Positions 14,357-21,492 of a stretch of DNA of 32,068 nt are shown one piece after another. The notes under the pieces were generated by a model that saw only the letters and a program-made list of their open reading frames with translations, searched no databases and was not told the DNA's origin. Numbering within the stretch: the stretch's first letter is position 1; each line of letters begins with the position of its first letter. The DNA comes from Micromonospora arida (GTDB lineage Bacteria > Actinomycetota > Actinomycetes > Mycobacteriales > Micromonosporaceae): positions 1 through 32,068 of the forward strand of contig NZ_QGSY01000195.1 in assembly GCF_003857035.1 (NCBI RefSeq), read 5' to 3'. The position numbers and the translations under genes were made by a program.

Positions 14357-15826
14357 ATGGCCGGACGCGCGGTGTTCCCCGGCCGCCTGCGGCGCCGGCT
14401 GACGATCGCGTTCGTGCTGGTCGCCGGCGTCTCGGCCGGGCTGCTCGCCGGCGGGACCGGGCTGCTGCTGCGGCAGTCCTGGTTGGACGCGTCGGTGCAC
14501 GAGGCCGCCGCCGACGCCCGCTACCAACTCGTTCTCGCTGGGCAGTTCCTGCCGCTGACCGAGCAGCGCAGCACCGAACTGCTCACCAGCTTCGAGGCCA
14601 GCGGTCGGCACGTGCTGCTCGTCGACGGCCCGACCCGCGCCTCGCACCCCGCGTACGCCCCGGTGTTGGGCACCCGGTTGCGGGCCGTCGTCGCGGACGG
14701 GCGGCTCGGCTATCAGCGCTCCGCGCCGGAGGAGCGTCCTCGGCTGCTGGTGATCGGTGGGCGCATTCCCGGCTCGACCGCCGAGCTGTACGTCCTCACC
14801 GTGGAGGACGACGTCGCCACCGACCTGGGTCAGCTACGCACCGCGCTGGTGGCCGGCTGGGTGCTCGTGGTGTTGCTCGCCGCCGCTGTGGGTCACGCGT
14901 TGGCCCGCCGCACGTTGGAGCCGGTGGGCCGGGCCAGCAGGGCCGCCCGGGCGCTCACCGAGGGCCTGCTCGCCACCCGTCTGCCGGTACGCGGGCGCGA
15001 CGAGTTCAGCGTCTGGGCGGCGACCTTCAACGAGATGGCCGAGGCCCTGGAGTCGAAGATCGCGGCGCTGTCGGCCGCGCAGGCCCGCGAGCGGCGGTTC
15101 ACCGCCGACGTCGCGCACGAGCTGCGTACCCCGGTGACCGCGTTGGTGGCCGCGGCGTCGCTGCTGCGCGAGCACCTCGACCAGCTGCCCGACGACGCCC
15201 GGCCGGCGGCCCGGCTGCTGGTCGGCGACGTGGTCCGGCTGCGCCGGTTGGTCGAGGATCTGATGGAGATCTCCCGGCTGGACGCCGGGCGGGAGCAGTT
15301 GGCCGTCGGGCCGGTCGACGCGTTGGCGCTGCTGCACGGCATCGTCGCGGCGCGCGGCTGGTCGCCGCAGGTGCGGGTCACCGGTGATCCGGTCGCGGCG
15401 CGCACCGACCCGCGTCGGCTGGAGCGCGTGCTGGCCAACCTGGTCGCGAACGCCGTCGAGCACGGCGGTGGCGAGATCACGGCCAGCGTGGCGGGTGCGG
15501 GCCCCCTGGTCGTCTTCGAGGTCACCGACGAGGGGCCGGGCATCCCGGCCGAGCATCTGCCCCGCGTGTTCGACCGGTTCCACCAGGTCGATCCGTCCCG
15601 CTCCGCGCCGGGCAGCGGGCTCGGGCTGGCCATCGCCCGGGAGCACGCCGAGCTGCTCGGCGGCGCGCTGAGCGTGCGCAGCGAACCGGGCGAGGGCACC
15701 CGGTTCCGGCTGGAGTTGCCCGCCGACGGTCCCGCCGGCCCGCACGGCGACGTGCCGCACCCGGACGACCGCGCCCAGCCGGGTCCGGTTGGGCGTACCG
15801 CCGGCACGCCGGGCGGTGCGGGATGA
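14357..15826 (+). CDS. Two-component sensor histidine kinase
   Basis: This 489-residue membrane kinase has a first membrane helix at about 16-37 and a sensor region of some 120 residues outside the membrane. A second helix (about 161-183) is followed by a HAMP linker (184-236, with RDEFSVWAATFNEMAEAL). The H-box FTADVAHELRTPVTAL has phospho-acceptor His254. The HATPase_c domain contains the N-box NLVANAVEHGG, DEGPGIP, the F-box RVFDRFHQVD and GSGLGLAIAREHAELLGG. The C-terminal 35 residues are a Pro/Gly-rich tail. It should phosphorylate the response regulator encoded just upstream. Its stop overlaps the ATG of the lipoprotein gene (ATGA, 15823-15826). Coupled synthesis suggests that the lipoprotein is part of the same signalling unit. 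Confidence 0.93.
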   Translation: MAGRAVFPGRLRRRLTIAFVLVAGVSAGLLAGGTGLLLRQSWLDASVHEAAADARYQLVLAGQFLPLTEQRSTELLTSFEASGRHVLLVDGPTRASHPAYAPVLGTRLRAVVADGRLGYQRSAPEERPRLLVIGGRIPGSTAELYVLTVEDDVATDLGQLRTALVAGWVLVVLLAAAVGHALARRTLEPVGRASRAARALTEGLLATRLPVRGRDEFSVWAATFNEMAEALESKIAALSAAQARERRFTADVAHELRTPVTALVAAASLLREHLDQLPDDARPAARLLVGDVVRLRRLVEDLMEISRLDAGREQLAVGPVDALALLHGIVAARGWSPQVRVTGDPVAARTDPRRLERVLANLVANAVEHGGGEITASVAGAGPLVVFEVTDEGPGIPAEHLPRVFDRFHQVDPSRSAPGSGLGLAIAREHAELLGGALSVRSEPGEGTRFRLELPADGPAGPHGDVPHPDDRAQPGPVGRTAGTPGGAG

Positions 15827-16722
15827 CCGGCCGCGGCGCGGTCGGGCTGGGCGTACCGGCGCTGGCCGCGGCGCTCCTGCTCGGCAGCTGCGGCACTCCC
15901 CGCTCCGGCGACCTCGGCCCGGCGCCCACCGCGCCGCCGCCGAGCGTCGCACCCACCGACCGCCCGGAACCCACCCCGACCCGGGTCGCGGCACCGACGC
16001 CACCACCCACGAACCGGCCGCCGGGTCCGTCGACGGCGGCGTCCACCGCCACGCGCCGGCCGGACCCGGTGACCATCGAGCTGTGGTACGTCCGAGCCGG
16101 GCTGCTCGTGCCGACCCGGCGCACCCGGCCGGCCACGGTCGCGACGTCCCGGCTGGCGCTGACCGAACTGGCCGCCGGGCCGAGCCCGGCCGAGGCCGCC
16201 ACCGGGATGATCACCCTGCTTCCGGCCGGCGTCGAGGTCACCCGCATCGCCGACGGCGTGGCGACGCTGCGGGTGCCGTCCGTCGGCGACCCGGCCGCCC
16301 GGCGGCTGCGCGAGGCGCAGGTGGTGTGGACCCTCACCCAGTTCCCCAGCGTGCGTCAGGTCCGCCTCGACGGCGCGGCCCCGGTCGACCGGGCGGACTA
16401 CGCGGACCTGCTGCCACCGATCGTGGTCACGGGCCCGATCCCCGGCGAGCGCGTCTCCGCCCCACTCGTCGTCACCGGCACCGCCACCGTGTTCGAGGCC
16501 ACTGTGAGCGTCCGGGTGCTGGACGCCGCCGGCCGGGAGGTGGCCACCGGTTTCGGCACCGCCAGTTGCGGCAGCGGCTGCCGGGGTGGCTACCGGGTCC
16601 TGGTCGGCTGGCGCACGGTCCGCGAACAGAAGGGCACGGTCGAGGTGTACGAGGTGTCCGCCGAGAACGGCGCGCGGATCAACACGATGGCAGTGCCGGT
16701 GGTCCTCGCCCCCGGCGGCTGA
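15823..16722 (+). CDS. GerMN/Gmad2-domain lipoprotein of the two-component operon
   Basis: This 299-residue lipoprotein has LLGSC (lipid-attachment Cys23) and a Pro-rich linker to about residue 80. A GerMN-like domain (about 83-190) follows, with IELWYVRAGLLVPTRR, ALTELAAGPSPAEAATGMITLLPAGVEVTRI and AQVVWTLTQFPSVRQVRL. The Gmad2 immunoglobulin-like domain is at about 200-297 (IVVTGPIPGERVSAPLVVTGTATVFEATVSVRVLD). The same domain pair occurs in spore-germination-related and cell-wall lipoproteins. A GerMN lipoprotein, LpqB, accompanies the MtrA-MtrB system in actinobacteria. This one is half the length of LpqB and has no beta-propeller, so it is an analogue rather than LpqB itself. It is translationally coupled to the kinase and may modulate signal input. 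Confidence 0.88.
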   Translation: MTGRGAVGLGVPALAAALLLGSCGTPRSGDLGPAPTAPPPSVAPTDRPEPTPTRVAAPTPPPTNRPPGPSTAASTATRRPDPVTIELWYVRAGLLVPTRRTRPATVATSRLALTELAAGPSPAEAATGMITLLPAGVEVTRIADGVATLRVPSVGDPAARRLREAQVVWTLTQFPSVRQVRLDGAAPVDRADYADLLPPIVVTGPIPGERVSAPLVVTGTATVFEATVSVRVLDAAGREVATGFGTASCGSGCRGGYRVLVGWRTVREQKGTVEVYEVSAENGARINTMAVPVVLAPGG

Positions 16723-16751
16723 CCACTCGTTCACCCGCCGGACTCCCGGTG

Positions 16752-16767
16752 GAAACGCAATCGTTTC
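16752..16767. promoter_or_regulatory. Candidate operator of the TetR-family regulator
   Basis: GAAACGCAATCGTTTC is a 6-4-6 perfect inverted repeat in the 134-bp region before the TetR gene. The half site ATCGTTTCGCG recurs at 16837-16847, close to the start codon. Two related sites flanking the likely promoter fit autorepression by a TetR dimer. Confidence 0.55.
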
Positions 16768-16856
16768 GCGCGTGGGTGCGAGGCAACTCACGAAAGCCTG
16801 CACGAACAGCCAACCGCGAACTAGGGTCAGTACGACATCGTTTCGCGGGGGTCGGG

Positions 16857-17486
16857 ATGCTGGGTGGTCAGCAGGTGGGCGCGGGTGCCGGGGTGCCGGC
16901 AGCCCGGTCTCCGCGCTGCACCGACAGCGACCTGTTCACCGTCGTCATCGACACCCTGCGCGAGGTCGGCTTCGACCGGATGACCATCGATGCCGTCGCC
17001 GCCCGCGCCCACGTCAGCAAGGCCACCATCTACCGACGCTGGGACGGCAAGGCCGAGCTGGTCGTCGCCGCCCTGCGCGACCGGCAGGTGGGTGTGCACA
17101 ACCCGCCCGACACCGGCTCCCTCCGCGGTGACCTGATCGAGTTGCTGCGGGCCACGGCCGCGATCTGCACGGCCGACTGCGACCTCATGCAGGCGTTGAC
17201 CTTCGCCATGCGGACCAACCCCGAGCTGGAACGGCTGGTGCGTCACCAGGTGCTGCCGGCCGAGCGGGTGGCAAGCACCGCCGTCCTGGTCCGGGCCGCC
17301 GCCCGCGGGGAGATCCCGCCGGAGGCCGGCGAGCGGGAGCTGTTCCACGACCTGGCGCCCGCGCTCACCATGTCCCGCATCGTCGCGCACGGCCTACCCG
17401 CCGATGACGCGTTCCTCACCCAGGTCGTCGACCAGGTGCTGATCCCGGTACTCCGCTATCAGCACGACCGTCCATCGCCGGCCTGA
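16857..17486 (+). CDS. TetR/AcrR-family transcriptional repressor
   Basis: This 209-residue regulator has an N-terminal helix-turn-helix (about 25-70: SDLFTVVIDTLREVGFDRMTIDAVAARAHVSKATIYRRWDGKAELVVAAL) and an all-helical ligand domain resembling the TetR_C families of actinobacterial exporter repressors. It lies 33 bp upstream of an MFS drug exporter on the same strand, so it most likely represses that gene and itself until a toxic ligand binds. The ATG at 16857 follows a G-rich stretch (GGGGG at 16847-16851). The frame extends far upstream across the lipoprotein gene, but only this start agrees with the family. The inverted repeat at 16752-16767 and its repeated half site are the probable operators. 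Confidence 0.9.
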   Translation: MLGGQQVGAGAGVPAARSPRCTDSDLFTVVIDTLREVGFDRMTIDAVAARAHVSKATIYRRWDGKAELVVAALRDRQVGVHNPPDTGSLRGDLIELLRATAAICTADCDLMQALTFAMRTNPELERLVRHQVLPAERVASTAVLVRAAARGEIPPEAGERELFHDLAPALTMSRIVAHGLPADDAFLTQVVDQVLIPVLRYQHDRPSPA

Positions 17487-17519
17487 TTCACCGATATTCG
17501 CAACACGGAAGGCTTCACC

Positions 17520-19010
17520 ATGCCCGGAACCACCTCGACCGCGCCCGGCGCGCCCAACGCCGGGGCGTCGACAGCACCGCACCCGCGGCGCTGGATCGCG
17601 CTGGCGGTCATCGCGGTCTCACAGCTGATGGTCGTCCTGGACGCCACGATCGTGAACATCGCGCTGCCGCAGGCCCAGGCCGACCTGGGGATCACCGACG
17701 CGAACCGGCAGTGGGTGATCACCGCCTACACGCTGGCCTTCGGTGGTCTGCTGCTGCTCGGCGGTCGCATCGCCGACTACTGGGGGCGCAAGCGCACCTT
17801 CCTGGTCGGCATGACCGGTTTCGCGCTCGCCTCCGCCCTGGGCGGTCTGGCGACCACCGGTGAGATGCTCTTCGCCGCCCGCGCGTTGCAGGGCGCCTTC
17901 GGCGCGCTGCTCGCCCCGGCCGCGCTGGCGCTGCTCACCGTCCTGTTCACCGAGGCCACCGAGCGGGCCAAGGCCTTCGCGGTGTACGGCGCGATCGCCG
18001 GCGGTGGGTCGGCGGTCGGCCTATTGCTCGGCGGGGTGCTCACCGAGTACGCCGACTGGCGCTGGTGCCTGCTGGTCAACATCCCGGTCGCCGCCATCGC
18101 CATCGCCTTCGCGCTGCCGCTGGTGCCGGAGAGCCGGGCCCACGGCAACACCCGCTACGACGTGCCCGGTGCGATCGTGGTGACCGCCGGCCTGGTCTCC
18201 CTGGTCTACGGCTTCACCAAGGCCGCCGAGGACGGCTGGGACGCCACCGCGACGCTCGGTTTCATCGCCGCGGGCGTGGTGCTGCTCGCCGTCTTCGTGG
18301 TGATCGAGCTGCGCTCCAGCCACCCGCTGCTGCCGCTGCGGATCCTGCTGGACCGCAACCGGGGCGGGGCGTTCCTCACCTCGACGCTGATCGGCGCCGG
18401 CCTGTTCGGGGCGTTCCTCTTCCTGACCTTCTACTTCCAGGTGGTGTTGCAGTACAAGCCCCTCGAAGCCGGTCTCGCGTCCCTGCCGGTCACCGCCGGT
18501 GTGCTGATCGCCGCGGGTGGCGCCAGCCAGCTGATGCCCCGGCTGGGTGCCAAGCCGCTGATGGTCGCCGGTTCGGCGCTCGCCGCCCTGGGCATGCTGG
18601 TGCTGACCCAGATCGACGTGGACACCTCGTTCCTCACCCACCTGCTGCCCGCTCAGGTCGTCCTGGGCCTGGGGCTGGGCTTCACCTTCGTCCCGCTGTC
18701 CAGCCTCGCCCTGGTCGGGGTGCCGGAGCACGACGCCGGTGCGGCCAGCGCGACGCTCAACGCCACCCAGCAGATCGGTGGCTCGCTCGGCACCGCGCTG
18801 CTGAACACCTTCTACACCAGCGCGGTCGCCGCCTATCTGGTCGGACGGGCGCCGAACCCGGTCAACCAGGTCGAGGCGCTGGTGCACGGCTACCGGGTGG
18901 CCTTCGCCTGGGGCGCGGCGCTGATCGTGCTCGCCGGACTGGCCACCCTGGTCCTGGTGAAGGTCCGCAAGGAGGACATCCCGACCGGCAACACCGTGCA
19001 CATGGGCTGA
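17520..19010 (+). CDS. MFS multidrug exporter, DHA2 (14-TM, EmrB/QacA-like) family
   Basis: This 496-residue transporter has 14 predicted helices. Its N-terminal segment WIALAVIAVSQLMVVLDATIVNIALPQAQADLGI is the classic DHA2 helix 1 with the D-A-T-I-V-N signature. Motif A (GGRIADYWGRKRTF) lies in the loop between helices 2 and 3, and a motif C-like stretch follows (GAIAGGGSAVGLLLGGVLTEYADWRW). Such proteins expel antibiotics or dyes in exchange for protons. The ATG follows GGAAGG. It is the second gene of a TetR-exporter operon, the usual layout for ligand-induced efflux. A very strong hairpin lies immediately downstream. The substrate is unknown. Confidence 0.94.
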   Translation: MPGTTSTAPGAPNAGASTAPHPRRWIALAVIAVSQLMVVLDATIVNIALPQAQADLGITDANRQWVITAYTLAFGGLLLLGGRIADYWGRKRTFLVGMTGFALASALGGLATTGEMLFAARALQGAFGALLAPAALALLTVLFTEATERAKAFAVYGAIAGGGSAVGLLLGGVLTEYADWRWCLLVNIPVAAIAIAFALPLVPESRAHGNTRYDVPGAIVVTAGLVSLVYGFTKAAEDGWDATATLGFIAAGVVLLAVFVVIELRSSHPLLPLRILLDRNRGGAFLTSTLIGAGLFGAFLFLTFYFQVVLQYKPLEAGLASLPVTAGVLIAAGGASQLMPRLGAKPLMVAGSALAALGMLVLTQIDVDTSFLTHLLPAQVVLGLGLGFTFVPLSSLALVGVPEHDAGAASATLNATQQIGGSLGTALLNTFYTSAVAAYLVGRAPNPVNQVEALVHGYRVAFAWGAALIVLAGLATLVLVKVRKEDIPTGNTVHMG

Positions 19011-19023
19011 GCCTGACCGACGT

Positions 19024-19071
19024 GGCCGCCGGCCGGAGCGCCCCGACCCCGGGGCGGGCCGGCCGGCGGCC
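19024..19071 (+). terminator. Strong hairpin downstream of the exporter gene
   Basis: The outer arms at 19024-19036 and 19059-19071 are 13-bp perfect complements, and inner arms CGCCCC (19039-19044) and GGGGCG (19051-19056) extend the stem. It begins 14 bases after the exporter stop. No U-tract is present. Confidence 0.8.
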
Positions 19072-19121
19072 ATCGTCCGGTAGCGTCCCGACCATCGTCG
19101 AAAATCCGTTTGAGGAGATCC

Positions 19122-19913
19122 ATGTCGACCCCTGCTGACCAGATCATCACCGCTCTGCGTGCGGGCCACGAGGAGCTCGCCGCGCTCGTACGGGACCTCA
19201 AGGAGGACGACCTGCTCCGGCCGTCGGGGGCCAGCGAGTGGCAGGTCTCCCAGGTGCTGAGCCACCTGGGCAGCGGCGCCGAGATCAACCTGGCGACGCT
19301 GGACGCCGCCCGTTCCGGAGCGCCCGGCCCGGACGGCGACTTCAACCGTGGCGTCTGGGCACGCTGGGACGCGATGTCCCCGGCCGAGCACGCCGCCGGG
19401 TTCCTCGCCACCAACGAACGGCTGGTCGAGGCGTACGAGGCGCTGGACGCGGAGACCCGGGCCTCGACGCGGATCGACCTCGGCTTTCTGCCGGAGCCGG
19501 TCGACGTGGCCACCGCGGCCCGGTTCCGGCTCAGCGAGTTCGCCCTGCACCAGTGGGACGCCGAGGTGGCGTTCAACCCGTTCGCGGCGGTGACGCCGGG
19601 CGCGGTGGCGCTGCTGCTCGACCAGATCGGCGGCATGCTGGCCTGGACCAGCCGACCGCAGGAGCTGGCCGGCCGGGAGGCCACGGTGCTGGTCCGGCTG
19701 CACGCGCCCGAGCGGACGTTCGGGCTGCGGCTGGGCGAGAAGGTCGAGATCGTCGACGCGCCGGAGCGCCCCGACGGGGAGCTGGTGGCCCCGGCGGAGT
19801 CGTGGCTGCGGCTGGCCACCGGACGGCTGGGCGCCCAGCACACCCCCGACGGGGTGCAGGTGACCGGCTCGGTGACCCTGGACGACCTGCGCCGAGTCTT
19901 CGTCGGCTTCTGA
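19122..19913 (+). CDS. Maleylpyruvate isomerase-family mycothiol-dependent enzyme
   Basis: This 263-residue protein of the DinB-like four-helix MDMPI family is typical of mycothiol-producing actinobacteria. The N-terminal helical domain carries metal-ligand positions in QVSQVLSHLGSGAEIN and FALHQWDAEVAFNP, as in the maleylpyruvate isomerase and mycothiol S-transferases. A C-terminal MDMPI_C-like domain (about 165-263) follows. Members are S-transferases or isomerases using mycothiol and zinc; the substrate is unknown. A perfect GAGGAG sits five bases before the ATG, so an upstream ATG at 19110 is unlikely. It lies beyond the exporter terminator and so has its own promoter, and it converges on rtcB with a terminator between. 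Confidence 0.88.
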   Translation: MSTPADQIITALRAGHEELAALVRDLKEDDLLRPSGASEWQVSQVLSHLGSGAEINLATLDAARSGAPGPDGDFNRGVWARWDAMSPAEHAAGFLATNERLVEAYEALDAETRASTRIDLGFLPEPVDVATAARFRLSEFALHQWDAEVAFNPFAAVTPGAVALLLDQIGGMLAWTSRPQELAGREATVLVRLHAPERTFGLRLGEKVEIVDAPERPDGELVAPAESWLRLATGRLGAQHTPDGVQVTGSVTLDDLRRVFVGF

Positions 19914-19919
19914 CCAGCG

Positions 19920-19952
19920 GCCGTGCGGGCCGGTCTCCCCGGCCCGCACGGC
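19920..19952. terminator. Bidirectional terminator between convergent genes
   Basis: A perfect 14-bp stem (19920-19933 with 19939-19952, core CCGTGCGGGCCGG) closes a five-base loop TCTCC. It lies between the stop of the mycothiol-dependent enzyme gene and that of rtcB. It serves both strands by symmetry. Confidence 0.85.
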
Positions 19953-19955
19953 ACG

Positions 19956-21155
19956 TCAGCCCTTCACGCAGACCACCTGCTTGAGGTGCGCCACCACCTC
20001 GACCAGGTCTTCCTGCTGGGCCATCACCTCGGTGATGTCCTTGTACGCGCCGGGGATCTCGTCGACCACCCCGGCGTCCTTGCGGCACTCCACCCCGGAG
20101 GTCTGCGCGGCCAGGTCCTGCGTGCTGAACGTCCGCTTGGCCTGGGCCCGAGACATCCGACGCCCCGCCCCGTGCGACGCCGAGCAGTACGCGTCGGTGT
20201 TTCCCCGCCCCCGCACGATGTACGACCCGGTGCCCATCGACCCGGGGATGATGCCCAGGTCACCCCGGCCGGCCCGGATGGCGCCCTTGCGGGTCACCAG
20301 CACGTCAACGCCGTCGTAGCTCTCCTCGGAGACGTAGTTGTGGTGGCAGCTGATCGGCTCGTCGTAGCCGACCTGCGGGAAGTGCTCACGCACCACACCG
20401 CAGAGCAGTGCCAGCATGACCGCCCGGTTGCGCCGCGCGTACTCCTGCGCCCACCAGAGATCCCGCCGGTACGCGTCCATCTCCGGCGTCCCGGCGAGGA
20501 ACACGGCCAGGTCCCGGTCCGGGAGGTCCGCGTTGTGCGGCAGCCCCCGGGCCACCCCGATGTGCCGCTCGGCCAGCTCCTTGCCGATGTTGCGGGACCC
20601 GGAGTGCAGCATCAGCCAGACCCGCCCCTCGTCGGCGCCGCCCTGCTCCAGGCAGACCTCGATGAAGTGGTTGCCCCCGCCGAGGGTGCCGATCTGCCGC
20701 TGCGCCCGCGTCTCCAGCTGCGCCACCCGCCGGTCCAGGCCGGCGAACCGGCCCCAGAAGTCGTCCCAGCCGGCCTGCTCCAGGCCCCGGATCCGACGGG
20801 TGTCGACCGAGTCCTTGCGCTGGGCGAAGCCGACCGGGATGGTGGCCTCGATCGCGGAGCGCAGCCCGGCCAGGTCGTCCGGCAGGTCGGCGGCGGTCAG
20901 CGAGGTACGTACCGCCGACATCCCGCAGCCGATGTCGACGCCGACCGCGGCCGGCGAGACGGCCTGCCGCATCGCGATCACCGAGCCGACCGTGGCGCCC
21001 TTGCCGAAGTGCACGTCGGGCATCACGGCGACACCCTGCACCCAGGGCAGTGCGCCGATGTTGCGCAGCTGCTTGGCGGCCTGCGGCTCGATGGCGTACG
21101 GGTCGGTCCAGACCCGGACCGGTGCCCGGGTACCGGCGAGGGGGGTGAATCCCAT
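19956..21155 (-). CDS. rtcB: RNA-splicing ligase RtcB
   Basis: This 399-residue RtcB protein joins RNA 2',3'-cyclic phosphate or 3'-phosphate ends to 5'-OH ends using GTP and manganese. The conserved pieces are all present: DVHFGKG (47-53), GVDIGCGM with the metal Cys78, GGGNHFIE with His163, LHSGSR, ISCHHNYV, IIPGSMG, and SHGAGR with the guanylylated His328. The C-terminal AYKDI Lys is also kept. Length is normal for the bacterial form. TAAGGAG seven bases upstream fixes the ATG at 21155. No archease or RtcR regulator gene is adjacent. A near-palindrome (GGTCATGCCGTGACC, 21169-21183) touches the Shine-Dalgarno sequence and could be an operator. It is the last of a same-strand series with the mini-protein and ribosomal protection genes. 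Confidence 0.96.
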   Translation of the reverse strand: MGFTPLAGTRAPVRVWTDPYAIEPQAAKQLRNIGALPWVQGVAVMPDVHFGKGATVGSVIAMRQAVSPAAVGVDIGCGMSAVRTSLTAADLPDDLAGLRSAIEATIPVGFAQRKDSVDTRRIRGLEQAGWDDFWGRFAGLDRRVAQLETRAQRQIGTLGGGNHFIEVCLEQGGADEGRVWLMLHSGSRNIGKELAERHIGVARGLPHNADLPDRDLAVFLAGTPEMDAYRRDLWWAQEYARRNRAVMLALLCGVVREHFPQVGYDEPISCHHNYVSEESYDGVDVLVTRKGAIRAGRGDLGIIPGSMGTGSYIVRGRGNTDAYCSASHGAGRRMSRAQAKRTFSTQDLAAQTSGVECRKDAGVVDEIPGAYKDITEVMAQQEDLVEVVAHLKQVVCVKG

Positions 21156-21168
21156 GGCGGACTCCTTA

Positions 21169-21183
21169 GGTCATGCCGTGACC
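21169..21183. promoter_or_regulatory. Near-palindrome adjoining the rtcB ribosome binding site
   Basis: GGTCATGCCGTGACC pairs with itself over five outer bases on each side and lies directly upstream of the rtcB Shine-Dalgarno sequence. It may be a repressor site or a hairpin controlling translation. Evidence is limited to the symmetry and position. Confidence 0.3.
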
Positions 21184-21231
21184 GTTAATGATCAGATTTT
21201 GGTCGCCAGCGGCGGTGCGCGGATACAGAAG

Positions 21232-21261
21232 GGCCGCCCGATCCCGGTGGGATGGGCGGCC
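21232..21261 (-). terminator. Hairpin downstream of the mini-protein gene
   Basis: GGCCGCCC (21232-21239) pairs with GGGCGGCC (21254-21261), and ATCCC/GGGAT extends the stem around a three-base loop with one bulged G. Read on the minus strand it lies 22 bases after the mini-protein stop and is followed by CCTTCTGTAT, a modest U-rich end. Likely a terminator, or an attenuator before rtcB. Confidence 0.6.
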
Positions 21262-21283
21262 GGCGGACGCGTCAGCGTCGGCG

Positions 21284-21409
21284 TCAGTCGCGCCACCCCG
21301 GCTCGTTGCGCCGCGCTGGGCAGTAGGCACAGGTGCTGGCGGTGAGCTGCTGAGGGGTGCCGGTGGGGAGTAGGCACCAGCGGGCGTCGGTGCGGACACG
21401 TCGCGACAT
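21284..21409 (-). CDS. 41-residue mini-protein with a CAYC cysteine pair
   Basis: A short frame of 41 codons plus stop begins MSRRVRTDARWCLL and ends PARRNEPGWRD. It contains one Cys at residue 12 (WC) and a CxxC pair, CAYC, at 27-30. It is basic overall, with seven Arg. GGAGGGAG about seven bases before the ATG at 21409 is one of the best ribosome binding sites in the window, and a hairpin follows the stop. Those two signals are the main support for translation. The cysteine pair and basic charge would suit a small metal-binding or RNA-binding protein, but I recognise no family. It lies between the ribosomal protection gene and rtcB on the same strand. Confidence 0.55.
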   Translation of the reverse strand: MSRRVRTDARWCLLPTGTPQQLTASTCAYCPARRNEPGWRD

Positions 21410-21492
21410 GGCGTACTCCCTCCGGGTTGCTCGGTTGACGGTGCACCGACGACAGTAGGAGGGCTGCGGCGCGTCCGCAATGGATATCGCCG

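Noticed and set aside
15789..16856. Very long frame leading into the TetR gene
   Set aside because: It overlaps the GerMN/Gmad2 lipoprotein in another frame and reads as Arg/Pro-rich nonsense. Only the last 210 codons match a family.
18021..19949. 642-codon minus-strand frame opposite the exporter and mycothiol-enzyme genes
   Set aside because: It is Arg/Gln/Gly-rich, lies opposite two firmly identified genes and spans a terminator hairpin. It is an artefact of high GC content.
21435..21461. TTGACG as a plus-strand -35 box
   Set aside because: No suitable -10 follows at normal spacing and there is no plus-strand gene in reach. The CGGTGCACCG palindrome beside it was not assigned a role.
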